Origin: Candidatus Mediterraneibacter quadrami
GTDB taxonomy: Bacteria > Bacillota > Clostridia > Lachnospirales > Lachnospiraceae
Direction of reading: 5' to 3'
NCBI GenBank assembly: GCA_019120575.1
Contig: DWUU01000048.1
Coordinates: 78,226 to 142,225 of the forward strand
Length of the DNA stretch: 64,000 nt
Shown here: positions 20,665 through 29,700 of the stretch, piece after piece
How positions within the stretch are numbered: the stretch's first letter is position 1
How the letters are laid out: each line of letters begins with the position of its first letter
Made by a program: the position numbers and the translations under genes
Notes under the pieces: model-generated
Told to the model about the DNA's origin: nothing
The model's database searches: none
What the model saw: the letters and a program-made list of their open reading frames with translations, nothing else

Positions 20665-21524
20665 TGAAAATCGTTTACGTTGTTTTGTTTCTGATCTTTG
20701 CGCCCTTCATCGGCGGCCTGCTGGACGGCATCGACCGGATCATCAGCGCCCGCATGCAGCGGCGCAAAGGACCGAGCATCTTCCAGCCGTTTTACGATCT
20801 GGGCAAGCTCTTCTCAAAAGAGATGATCGCGGTAAATAACGTTCAGCTCCTGCTGAACTTAAGCTACCTGGTGATCCTGGTGATCGCCGGCGCCATGCTT
20901 TTTGCGGGCACGGACCTTCTGATGGTGCTCTTTATCCTGAGTACGGCGGATATGTTTCTGATCATGGCGGCGTCCTCGGATTCCTCGCCATATGCGAACA
21001 TGGGCGCCAGCAGAGAGATGATGCAGATGATGGCCTATGAGCCGCTGACTCTGCTCGTGGCGGTGGGGTTCTACCTGACCACCGGTTCCTTCCATGTGGA
21101 AACGATCATCCGGCAGCCGGTAAGCGCGGTTCTCTGGATGCCGGGCCTTCTGGTCGGCTTCATGTTTACGGCGGCGATCAAGTTCCGTAAATCCCCGTTT
21201 GACCTGTCTACCAGCCACCACGCGCATCAGGAGATGGTCAAGGGCATCACGACGGAAATGTCCGGAACTACGCTGGCAATTATGAATATCGCAGAATACT
21301 ACGAGATAGTCGTTATTCTGGGAATCTTCTTCCTGTTCTTCGTGAACAGCACCTGGTGGAGCTGGATCGTGGCGCTCACAATCTGCTTTATTGTATTCCT
21401 GATGGAGACGTTCTGGGACAATATCAGCGCCCGCCTGAAATGGAAGACCGTGCTCTACGGCTGCTGGGTGGTGACCCTGGTAGCCGGCGGCGTGAACATA
21501 CTGATCTTAATGCTGGACAAATAG
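20658..21524 (+). CDS. echB: Ech hydrogenase subunit B (NuoH-like membrane subunit)
   Basis: Membrane subunit of 288 residues, homologous to complex I NuoH, linking the peripheral hydrogenase to the ion channel subunit. Typical motifs are GIDRIISARMQRRKGPSIFQ near residue 22-41, the acidic loop region with MMQMMAYEPLTLLVAVGFY, and KFRKSPFDLSTSHHAHQEMV, the loop facing the catalytic module. About eight transmembrane helices. ATG follows AGGAGGTGTGTC inside the echA end. Confidence 0.96.
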   Translation: MVMKIVYVVLFLIFAPFIGGLLDGIDRIISARMQRRKGPSIFQPFYDLGKLFSKEMIAVNNVQLLLNLSYLVILVIAGAMLFAGTDLLMVLFILSTADMFLIMAASSDSSPYANMGASREMMQMMAYEPLTLLVAVGFYLTTGSFHVETIIRQPVSAVLWMPGLLVGFMFTAAIKFRKSPFDLSTSHHAHQEMVKGITTEMSGTTLAIMNIAEYYEIVVILGIFFLFFVNSTWWSWIVALTICFIVFLMETFWDNISARLKWKTVLYGCWVVTLVAGGVNILILMLDK

Positions 21525-21537
21525 GAGGGAGACAATT

Positions 21538-21975
21538 ATGGCAAAAGTGTCAAAATCACCGTGGCTGCTCCACTATGACGCCAGCAGCTGCAACGGATGC
21601 GATATCGAAGTTCTGGACTGCCTGACGCCAAAATACGACATCGAGCGGTTCGGAGTGATCAATACAGGCGACCCGTTCCAGGCGGATATCTTCCTGATTA
21701 CCGGCGGCGTGAACAGCCAGACCGAGAGTGTGGTAAAGCAGATCTACAGCCAGATGCCGGAACCAAAAGTGGTGGTGGCGGTGGGGATCTGTGCCTGCAC
21801 CGGCGGCGTGTTTAAGGAATGTTATAATATCAAAGGCGGGATCGACACCGTGATCCCGGTGGACGTATATGTGCCGGGCTGCGCGGCCCGTCCGGAAGCA
21901 ATCATAGACGGGGTGCTGAAAGCCCTGAAGGTGCTGGACGCCAAACAGGCGGCGCTGGAAGCGAAAGGCAGGTGA
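21538..21975 (+). CDS. echC: Ech hydrogenase small subunit C
   Basis: NuoB-like small subunit of 145 residues carrying the proximal [4Fe-4S] cluster. The ligands are visible: the pair in SSCNGCDIEVLDC, one in VGICACTGGVF, and one in VPGCAARPE. Like other group 4 small subunits it is short and has no distal cluster domain or Tat signal. GGAGGGAGACAATT precedes ATG. Confidence 0.96.
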   Translation: MAKVSKSPWLLHYDASSCNGCDIEVLDCLTPKYDIERFGVINTGDPFQADIFLITGGVNSQTESVVKQIYSQMPEPKVVVAVGICACTGGVFKECYNIKGGIDTVIPVDVYVPGCAARPEAIIDGVLKALKVLDAKQAALEAKGR

Positions 21976-21981
21976 CCCAGA

Positions 21982-22332
21982 GTGGATGATTACAGAAGCG
22001 AGATCAGAAAAATCTCAATGTCGGAGTTTTTCCCGGCCATTGTGCATATGAAAACGGATAAATGGAGACTCGTGCAGATCTGCGCCACAACGGTCGAGGG
22101 CGGATATGAGATGAGCTATTCATTCTGCAGAGGATACGATATGGTGACGCTCCGGCTGGAACCGAAGGAAGACGAGGAAGTGGCCAGCATCACGCAGATC
22201 TATCCGTGCGCGTATATTCAGGAAAATGAGGCGGCAGAGCTGTTCGGCGTGAAGATCGGAAGGATCAAGCCGGATTATCAGGACAGGCTGTACCGGATCG
22301 ACCAGACGGTGCCGTTTAAGGATAAGGAGTAG
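21982..22332 (+). CDS. echD: Ech hydrogenase subunit D (NuoC-like)
   Basis: Soluble subunit of 116 residues related to the 30-kDa NuoC subunit but much shorter, as in Ech complexes. It docks between the large and small subunits and has no cofactor. YPCAYIQENEAAELFGVKIG matches the conserved C-terminal strand-turn of the family (ENE...ELFG). GTG start 21982 follows a weak AGGTGA that lies across the echC stop. Function is assigned by position and the short motif. Confidence 0.9.
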   Translation: MDDYRSEIRKISMSEFFPAIVHMKTDKWRLVQICATTVEGGYEMSYSFCRGYDMVTLRLEPKEDEEVASITQIYPCAYIQENEAAELFGVKIGRIKPDYQDRLYRIDQTVPFKDKE

Positions 22333-22337
22333 GGAAT

Positions 22338-23417
22338 ATGGCAAAGAGAAGTATTATACCGTTCGGACCCCAGCATCCTGTGCTCCCGGAGCCGGTGCAT
22401 CTGGATCTGGTGCTGGAGGATGAGACGGTGGTCGGTGTGATCCCGAGCATCGGATTCGTCCACAGAGGGCTGGAGAAGCTGGTAGATAAAAGAGATTTCA
22501 AACAATACACCTATATCGCGGAGCGAATCTGCGGGATCTGCAGCTGCGGACACGGCCTTGGATACTGTCTGGCCGTAGAGCAGATCATGAATATCGAGGT
22601 GCCTGACCGGGCGAAATATCTGCGCACCATCTGGGTGGAGATGAGCCGTGTGCACAGCCATCTGCTGTGGCTCGGCCTGCTGGGAGACGCCATGGGATTT
22701 GAAAGCCTCCACATGGAGAGCTGGCGGTTGAGAGAGAAGATCCTTGATATGTTCGATGAGACCACCGGCGGCCGGATCATCCATTCCGTCAACCAGGTGG
22801 GCGGCGTGCAGAAGGATATGGACAGCACCATGCTCAATGACATCCTCCGTGCTATCGATGAGATCGAGCGTGAATTGCAGCCGATCGCAAAAACATTCCT
22901 GCACGACTATACGGTGCAGAGCCGTCTGAAAGGCGTTGGCATCCTTTCAAAGGACGACGCCATCGCTCAGGGCGCGGTAGGCCCCATGCTCCGTGCCAGC
23001 GGCGTGGAGTATGACGCCCGCCTGCTCGGGTACGGCGCGTATAAAGACCTGACCGTGGAGCCGGTGATTTCAAAAGACGGCGACTCCTACGGAAGATGCG
23101 AGGTCCGCATAAAAGAACTCTTCCAGAGTTTCGATCTGATAAGGGAAGCCATCGGCAAGATCCCCCAGGGGGACATCAGCGTGCCGGTGAAAGGCAATCC
23201 GGACGGCGAATATTTCGTGCGGATCGAGCAGCCCAGAGGCGAGGCCATCTATTATGTAAAGGGCAGCGGAAAGAAGTTTGTCGACCGGTTCCGCCTGCGC
23301 ACGCCGACGACGAGCAACATCCCGCCGATGGTGGAGATGCTGAAAGGCTGCCAGCTGGCGGATGTGCCGATCCTGATCCTGACCATCGACCCGTGCGTGA
23401 GCTGCACGGAGCGCTAG
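22338..23417 (+). CDS. echE: Ech hydrogenase large subunit E ([NiFe] catalytic)
   Basis: Catalytic large subunit of 359 residues. The N-terminal nickel-ligand motif is RICGICSCGH (Cys65, Cys68) and the C-terminal one is DPCVSC (Cys353, Cys356), so the active site is complete and this is a hydrogenase rather than a complex I NuoD. Only three residues (TER) follow the last Cys, so there is no cleavable C-terminal peptide, as in other Ech enzymes. GPQHPVLPEP is the conserved N-terminus. Confidence 0.97.
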   Translation: MAKRSIIPFGPQHPVLPEPVHLDLVLEDETVVGVIPSIGFVHRGLEKLVDKRDFKQYTYIAERICGICSCGHGLGYCLAVEQIMNIEVPDRAKYLRTIWVEMSRVHSHLLWLGLLGDAMGFESLHMESWRLREKILDMFDETTGGRIIHSVNQVGGVQKDMDSTMLNDILRAIDEIERELQPIAKTFLHDYTVQSRLKGVGILSKDDAIAQGAVGPMLRASGVEYDARLLGYGAYKDLTVEPVISKDGDSYGRCEVRIKELFQSFDLIREAIGKIPQGDISVPVKGNPDGEYFVRIEQPRGEAIYYVKGSGKKFVDRFRLRTPTTSNIPPMVEMLKGCQLADVPILILTIDPCVSCTER

Positions 23418-23432
23418 GAAGGAGGGAACGGT

Positions 23433-24008
23433 ATGGAAAAGACGAAAATGTTTACACTTGCCGGCCGGATCGTGGGCAACCTTTTCAAAAAGCCGGCAAC
23501 CACGCAATATCCTTTTGAACCTGTGGAATTTCCGGAGCGGATGCGCGGACACATTTCGATCAGGATCGAGGACTGCATCACCTGCGGCCTGTGCGCGAGA
23601 GCCTGCCCGTCCCTGGCGATCCAGGTGGACCGCAAGGCCGGGACATGGACCATCAGCCGGTTTGACTGCGTACAGTGCGGAAGCTGCGTGCTGGTCTGCC
23701 CGAAGAAATGCCTGACCATGGAGAAAGGCTACACAGAACCGGACATCATGAAGAAGAGCGACACGGTCGTGAAACCGCAGGAAGAGAAGAAAGAGGCGGC
23801 CGGCGACGGCGCGGCGGCAGCAGCCGGCAAGCCGGTGATGGATGCGGAGAAGTGCGTATACTGTACGCTCTGTGCGAAGAAATGCCCGCAGGAAGCGATC
23901 CGGGTTGACCGGAAGGAAAAGATCTGGGAGCTGGACGAAGAAAAATGCGTGGAGTGCGGGATCTGCGCGGGAGCGTGCCCGAAGAAAGCAATCGAGATGA
24001 AAGGATAA
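23433..24008 (+). CDS. echF: Ech hydrogenase subunit F fused to a second 2[4Fe-4S] ferredoxin module
   Basis: Electron-input subunit, 191 residues instead of the usual ~120. The N-terminal part is a normal EchF with two [4Fe-4S] motifs (Cys48/51/54/58 and Cys79/82/85/89). An Ala/Glu/Lys-rich linker (about 105-135) leads to a second ferredoxin-like module with two more motifs (Cys141/144/147/151 and Cys172/175/178/182). Four clusters are therefore predicted, all with complete CxxCxxCxxxCP spacing. The extra module may extend the wire to soluble ferredoxin or to another partner. A terminator follows. Confidence 0.94.
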   Translation: MEKTKMFTLAGRIVGNLFKKPATTQYPFEPVEFPERMRGHISIRIEDCITCGLCARACPSLAIQVDRKAGTWTISRFDCVQCGSCVLVCPKKCLTMEKGYTEPDIMKKSDTVVKPQEEKKEAAGDGAAAAAGKPVMDAEKCVYCTLCAKKCPQEAIRVDRKEKIWELDEEKCVECGICAGACPKKAIEMKG

Positions 24009-24020
24009 ATACGTCATTTG

Positions 24021-24051
24021 AAAATGCAGCGCGGATTTGTGCTGCATTTTT
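24021..24051 (+). terminator. terminator of the ech operon
   Basis: AAAATGCAGC...GCTGCATTTTT: a stem of about ten pairs with a 10-nt loop and a T-run, 12 bp after the echF stop. Confidence 0.85.
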
Positions 24052-24067
24052 ATTGAAACTGAAAAAA

Positions 24068-24115
24068 CTTGAAAACGTGATAAAACAGGCATGTAAAAAT
24101 CTTGAAAACGTGATA
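24068..24115 (+). repeat. pair of 15-bp direct repeats before the EndoQ-like gene
   Basis: CTTGAAAACGTGATA occurs exactly twice, at 24068-24082 and 24101-24115, 33 bp apart (about three helical turns). The second copy lies just before the ribosome-binding site of the next gene. The spacing suits a protein that binds two sites on one DNA face. It may equally be a small duplication. Confidence 0.6.
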
Positions 24116-24131
24116 TTTGAGGTGAGAAACC

Positions 24132-25373
24132 ATGTATATCGGAGATTTACACATTCATTCCCGGTATTCCCGGGCGACGAGCAAAGACTGTACGCCTGAA
24201 TATCTGGATCTCTGGGCGCGGCGCAAGGGGATCCACATCGTGGGAACCGGTGATTTTACCCATCCGGCGTGGCGGGAGAAACTGAAAGAGAAGCTGGAGC
24301 CGGCGGAAGACGGACTCTATGTGCTGAAAGACGGATACCGGATCAAAGAAGATCCGGTGCCGGGAGAGAGGATCCCCCGGTTTGTGGTGACCGGGGAGAT
24401 CAGCTCGATCTATAAGAAGAACGGGAAAACCCGCAAGGTCCACAGCCTTATCCTCCTGCCGGGGCTGGAGGATGCGGAGCGGATCTCGGCCAGACTGGAA
24501 CAGATCGGAAATATCCATTCGGACGGCAGGCCCATCCTGGGGCTGGACTGCCGGGATCTGCTGGAGATCGTTCTCGAACTGTGCCCACGGGCCGTCTGTG
24601 TGCCGGCGCATATCTGGACGCCTCATTTTTCCATGTTCGGGGCATTCTCAGGTTTTGACAGTGTGGAGGAATGTTTTGAAGATCTGACGCCTTATATCCA
24701 TGCGGTGGAGACGGGACTTTCCTCGGATCCGCCGATGAACTGGCGCGTGTCCGCGCTGGACCGGTTTCAGTTGCTCTCCAACTCGGATGCACATTCGCCA
24801 GCAAAGCTGGGGCGGGAGGCGAACCTGTTCGACATTCAACTTTCTTATGAGGGATTGTATCAGGCTATACAGACCGGGGATGGACTGGGCGGCACGATCG
24901 AATTCTTTCCGGAGGAAGGCAAGTATTACATGGACGGCCACCGGAAATGCAGTCTCTGCCTGACACCGTCCGAGACGATGAAATATAACGGGAAGTGCCC
25001 TGTATGCGGACGCAGGATCACCATCGGAGTCTCCCACCGGATCGGGGAGCTGGCGGACCGGCCGGAGGGGTATGTGAAACCCGGTGCGAAACCGTTTGAG
25101 CGTCTGATGCCGCTTCCGGAAGTAATTGGCGCGTCCGTGGGACGCGGGGCGGCCGGGGTAAGAGTGCAGAGAGAATATCAGAGGCTGCTCGCGGAACTGG
25201 GAGCGGAATTTGAGATCCTGCGGAATATCCCGCTCGAAGACGTCCGCCGCACGGCGGGAAGCCGCGTGGCGGAAGGGATTCAGAGACTGCGGAACGGGCA
25301 GGTGGAATGTGTTCCCGGATTTGACGGAGAGTACGGTGTGATCCGGCTGTTCAGTGCGGAAGAAAAGCATTGA
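24132..25373 (+). CDS. endonuclease Q-like PHP-domain protein
   Basis: PHP-fold metal enzyme of 413 residues. The start MYIGDLHIHSRYSRATSKD gives the HxH metal motif; GTGDFTHP, CVPAHIWTP and SNSDAHSP supply further metal ligands. CSLCLTPSE...CPVCGRR near residue 275-300 is a zinc knuckle. This arrangement and the length match endonuclease Q, which cuts 5' of deaminated bases in DNA repair and is known from archaea and some Bacillota. The activity is inferred from family. GAGGTGAGAAACC precedes ATG. Confidence 0.85.
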   Translation: MYIGDLHIHSRYSRATSKDCTPEYLDLWARRKGIHIVGTGDFTHPAWREKLKEKLEPAEDGLYVLKDGYRIKEDPVPGERIPRFVVTGEISSIYKKNGKTRKVHSLILLPGLEDAERISARLEQIGNIHSDGRPILGLDCRDLLEIVLELCPRAVCVPAHIWTPHFSMFGAFSGFDSVEECFEDLTPYIHAVETGLSSDPPMNWRVSALDRFQLLSNSDAHSPAKLGREANLFDIQLSYEGLYQAIQTGDGLGGTIEFFPEEGKYYMDGHRKCSLCLTPSETMKYNGKCPVCGRRITIGVSHRIGELADRPEGYVKPGAKPFERLMPLPEVIGASVGRGAAGVRVQREYQRLLAELGAEFEILRNIPLEDVRRTAGSRVAEGIQRLRNGQVECVPGFDGEYGVIRLFSAEEKH

Positions 25374-25398
25374 CAACCGGCCGTCAATCCATTAGATT
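25370..25398 (+). promoter_or_regulatory. promoter of cvfB with overlapping dyad
   Basis: TTGACA (25370-25375), 17 bp, TAGATT (25393-25398). The dyad TTGAC...GTCAA (25370-25387) spans the -35 and spacer and could be an operator. The -35 begins in the last codons of the preceding gene. Confidence 0.6.
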
Positions 25399-25458
25399 AA
25401 AGAAAGCCGGAGCGGATATGTTTCCGGGAGGTTTTGAATTTAAGAGGAGACAACAGAC

Positions 25459-26286
25459 ATGCGATTAGGAGAAAAACAGGTCCTGACGGTTGTAAAAAAA
25501 GTAGATTTCGGCGTTTATCTCGGAACGGACGAGGAGCGCGTGCTCCTTCCGAAGAAGCAGGTTCCGGAAGGGATCGAACCGGGCGATCCGGTGGAAGTAT
25601 TTCTTTATAAAGACTCCTCCGACCGGATGATCGCCACCACGCACGAACCGAAGATTACGCTGGGCGGACTGGCGGTGCTGGACGTCGCGGACGTGGGACG
25701 CATCGGAGCGTTTCTGGACTGGGGGCTTGAGAAGGACCTGCTGCTTCCGTATAAAGAGCAGACGGTGAAAGTGGAAAAAGGCGACCGCTGTCTGGTCAGC
25801 CTTTATATAGACAAGAGCGGACGGCTCTGTGCGACCATGAAAATATCTCAGATGCTGCGTACGGACTCCCCGTATCAGAAGGATGACACTGTACACGGAA
25901 CGGTTTACGGCGTGAGCCGGGAATACGGCGTTTTCGTCGCAGTTGATAATAAGTATTCCGCGCGGATCCCGCAGAAGGATGTATACGGGAAAATGTATCC
26001 GGGGCAGGAGATCGAAGCCCGCGTAGCCGGTGTGAAAGCCGACGGCAAGCTGGATCTGAGTCTGCGTCGCAGGATCCCGGAGCAGATGGACGCAGATGCG
26101 GAGAGGATCATGGAGCGCATTGAAAAGAACGGCGGAGAGCTCGGTTTTACGGACAAGGCGGACCCGGACCGGATCCGGGAAGAGTTCGGGATGAGCAAGG
26201 CTGCGTTCAAACGGGCGGTCGGCCGGCTTCTGAAAGAGGGCCGGATAAAAATCGACAATAAAAAAGGAAAAATCTTGCATTCCTAA
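25459..26286 (+). CDS. cvfB: S1-domain RNA-binding protein, CvfB family
   Basis: 275 residues with several S1/OB-type RNA-binding folds in series and a C-terminal winged helix, as in CvfB/YitL of Bacillota. Motifs: an N-terminal half-S1 (LTVVKKVDFGVYLG), a second (VGRIGAFLDWGLEKDLLLP), a third canonical S1 (GTVYGVSREYGVFVAVD...LDLSLRRR), and the winged helix FGMSKAAFKRAVGRLLKEGRIK. CvfB affects virulence gene expression in staphylococci; the RNA target here is unknown. GAGGAGACAACAGAC precedes ATG. Confidence 0.9.
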   Translation: MRLGEKQVLTVVKKVDFGVYLGTDEERVLLPKKQVPEGIEPGDPVEVFLYKDSSDRMIATTHEPKITLGGLAVLDVADVGRIGAFLDWGLEKDLLLPYKEQTVKVEKGDRCLVSLYIDKSGRLCATMKISQMLRTDSPYQKDDTVHGTVYGVSREYGVFVAVDNKYSARIPQKDVYGKMYPGQEIEARVAGVKADGKLDLSLRRRIPEQMDADAERIMERIEKNGGELGFTDKADPDRIREEFGMSKAAFKRAVGRLLKEGRIKIDNKKGKILHS

Positions 26287-26302
26287 ATAAATCAGGTATA
26301 AT
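26275..26302 (+). promoter_or_regulatory. promoter of the small HPr-like gene
   Basis: TTGCAT (26275-26280), a 16-bp spacer, and a perfect TATAAT (26297-26302). The transcript would start near 26310 and open with a stem AGGAGT/ACTCCT (26310-26345), leaving about 35 nt before the start codon. Confidence 0.7.
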
Positions 26303-26382
26303 AATCAGTAGGAGTGCACATCGTAAAACAGACGGTGAGACTCCTGCGAATAAGAAGGCATTGAAGAAAGGAGAACCTGTAA

Positions 26383-26625
26383 ATGAAAGTTCAGAATATC
26401 ACAGATATAGAAGGATTCTTTAAAGTTGTAGACGAGTGCAAGGGAAAAGTTGAACTCGTTACAGGCGAGGGAGACAGACTGAATCTGAAGTCAAAGCTTT
26501 CCCAGTATGTATCCATGGCGAACATTTTCTCCAACGGTGAGATCCCGGAGCTGGAAGTGATCGCATATGAGAAAGAGGATACAGACAGACTGATCCATTT
26601 TATGCTGGATGGCGGACAGCAGTAA
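26383..26625 (+). CDS. small HPr-fold-like protein without the phospho-His
   Basis: 80 residues, soluble. The series FFKVVDECKGKVELV...LNLKSKLSQYVSMANI...LEVIAYEKEDTDRLIHFM has the spacing of the later two-thirds of HPr (helix, strand, KS-helix, strand, C-terminal helix). The first part lacks the HPr active-site His and its flanking residues, so it could not act as a PTS phosphocarrier. The relation is my reading of the pattern and is not certain. It has its own strong promoter, a hairpin leader, AAAGGAGAACCTGTAA before ATG, and a strong terminator, so it is a real, independently expressed gene. Confidence 0.75.
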   Translation: MKVQNITDIEGFFKVVDECKGKVELVTGEGDRLNLKSKLSQYVSMANIFSNGEIPELEVIAYEKEDTDRLIHFMLDGGQQ

Positions 26626-26654
26626 GCTGATCCGTTATTAAAATGAGATTTAAG

Positions 26655-26686
26655 GGCGGTTCCCGCAGAGTGGAAACCGCCTTTTT
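26655..26686 (+). terminator. terminator after the HPr-like gene
   Basis: GGCGGTTCCC/GGAAACCGCC stem (one mismatch) with a 7-nt loop and TTTTT, 29 bp after the stop and 21 bp before dnaE. Confidence 0.88.
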
Positions 26687-26707
26687 CTGATTTTACAGAG
26701 GTGTGCC

Positions 26708-29700
26708 ATGAGTTTTGTGCATTTGCATGTCCATACAGAGTACAGTCTGCTGGATGGATCCAATAAAATCAAAGAATATGTCGCGCGGGTGAAAGAGCTC
26801 GGAATGAACAGCGCTGCGATCACAGATCACGGTGTGATGTACGGTGTGATCGATTTCTACAGGACTGCGCGCGCCCAGGGCATTAAACCGATCCTGGGAT
26901 GCGAGGTCTATGTGGCGCCGAATTCCAGGTTTGACCGGGAAGTGACCGGCGGGGAAGACCGGTATTATCATCTGGTCCTTCTGGCAGAAAATAATGAAGG
27001 ATACGATAACCTTGTGAAGATTGTATCAAAAGGCTTTACAGAGGGATACTATTACCGCCCACGCGTCGATAAAGAACTTCTGAGGAAGCATCACAGCGGC
27101 CTCATAGCCTTAAGCGCCTGCCTTGCGGGGGAGGTCCAGCGGTATATCGTGAAAGGGCTTTATGACGAGGCGAAGAAGACGGCGCTGGAATACAGGGACA
27201 TCTTCGGTGAAAACAACTATTTCCTGGAATTGCAGGATCATGGGATACCGGATCAGAAACTGGTTAATCAGCAGCTTATGAAAATGTCATCGGAAACCGG
27301 TATTGAACTTGTTGCAACCAACGATGTTCACTATACGTATGAGGATGACGCTGTTCCGCATGACGTGCTGCTCTGCCTTCAGACCGGCAAGAAATTTTCT
27401 GACGAGAACCGGATGCGCTATGAAGGCGGACAGTATTATGTGAAATCCCCGGCGGAGATGGAAAAGCTGTTCCCGTATGCTCTGCAGGCGCTGGACAATA
27501 CACAGAAAATCGCAGACCGGTGCTCGGTGGAGATTGAGTTCGGCGTGCTGAAACTCCCCCAATATGATGTGCCGGACGGATACACGTCCTGGGAATATCT
27601 GCAGAAGCTCTGCAGGGAAGGAATGGAGCGCAAGTACGGCGAACAGGCGGCTGGACTGAATGACAGGCTGGAATATGAACTGAATACGATCAGGGATATG
27701 GGATTTATCGACTACTTTCTGATCGTCTGGGATTATGTAAAATACGCGAAGGATAACGGCATTCTGGTCGGACCGGGAAGAGGGTCGGCGGCTGGAAGTC
27801 TTGTATCGTACTGCCTGGATATTACAACCATCGACCCGATCCGGTACCAGCTTCTGTTCGAGCGGTTCCTGAATCCGGAACGTGTGTCCATGCCTGATAT
27901 TGACGTGGATTTCTGCGATGTGAGACGGCAGGATGTGATTGACTATGTGGTGCAGAAATACGGGGGGGACAAGGTCGTTCAGATCATCACCTTCGGTACG
28001 CTGCAGGCCAGAGGCGTGATCCGCGATGTGGGGCGCGTGATGGATCTTCCGTATGCATTTGTAGACCAGATCGCAAAGATGATTCCGAAGGAGCCGGGCA
28101 TTACCATTAACAGGGCGCTGCAGATCAGCCATGAACTGAGGAGCATCTGTGATTCGGACGACAGGGTCCGGGAGCTGATCGAAATGTGCAAACGGCTGGA
28201 AGGTCTGCCCCGGCATGCGTCCATGCATGCCGCGGGAGTCGTTATCAGCGGAAAATCCGTGGATGAGTACGTGCCGCTTTCACGGGCGGCTGACGGAACG
28301 GTTACAACCCAGTTTGTCGCACCGGAGCTTGAGGAACTGGGACTTCTGAAAATGGATTTCCTGGGGCTGCGCACCCTGACGGTGATCCAGAATGCAAGCG
28401 ATATGGCCAGGAAGAAACAGCCGGATCTCAATATGTATACGATCGACTATGATGATCAGAAAGTATGGGATTATATCGGAACAGGAAAGACGGAAGGCGT
28501 ATTCCAGCTGGAAAGCGCGGGCATGAAGAACTTTATGACAGATCTTAAACCAAACAGCCTGGAGGAACTTATAGCCGGTATCTCGCTGTACCGCCCGGGG
28601 CCGATGGATTTTATCGATCAGTATATTGCCGGGAAAAATGATGCGTCTACGATCACGTATGAGTGTCCCCGACTGAAACCGATCCTGGAGCCGACGTACG
28701 GCTGTATCGTTTATCAGGAACAGGTCATGCAGATCGTGCGGGATCTTGCCGGATACACCCTGGGGCGCAGCGATCTTCTGCGCCGCGCCATGTCCAAGAA
28801 AAAAGCGGATGTGATGGAGAAAGAGCGGCAGATCTTCATCTACGGAGATCCGGATACCGATGTGCCAGGATGCATAAAGAACGGCATAGATGAAAAGATT
28901 GCGAACCATATCTATGATGAGATGACGGATTTTGCCAAATACGCGTTTAATAAATCCCATGCGGCGGCCTATGCGGTCGTGGCGTATCAGACCGCCTGGC
29001 TGAAATATTATTATCCGCTTGAATTTATGGCGGCGCTGATGACATCCGTGATCGATACACCATCCAAAGTGGCCGGCTATATCTACACCTGCCGCCAGAT
29101 GGGCATTAAGATCCTGCCGCCGGATATTAATCATGGAGAGGCGGATTTCTCCGTGGACGGTGAAAATATCCGGTATGGACTGGCTGCGATCAAGAGCATC
29201 GGCCGTCCGATCGTTAATGCGATCGTGGAAGAGCGGACGGCGTTCGGTCCGTTCAGTAATCTGGAAGATTTTATTACCCGGATGTCCGGAAGGGAGAATG
29301 TCAACAAACGGGCAATCGAGAATCTGATCAAATCCGGCGCGCTGGATACACTGGGCGGCACCCGCAAGCAGTTCATGGTTATCTATATCCAGATCATGGA
29401 TCATGTGAATCTGGAGAAAAAACATTCCATGTCCGGGCAGATGAGCCTTTTTGATCTGGTCAGTGAAGAACAGAAGAGCGAGTTTCAGATCCGCATGCCG
29501 GATGTCGGGGAATACTCAAAGGATAATCTTCTGGCGTTTGAGAAAGAAGTGCTCGGGGTCTATATCAGCGGGCATCCGCTGGAGGAACACGAGGAAAAGT
29601 GGCGGAAAACCATTTCTGCGACAAGTCTCGATTTTCAGCTTGACGAGGAAACCGGGGCCTCGAAAGTCCGGGACGGTGCGAAAGAGATCATCGGCGGCAT

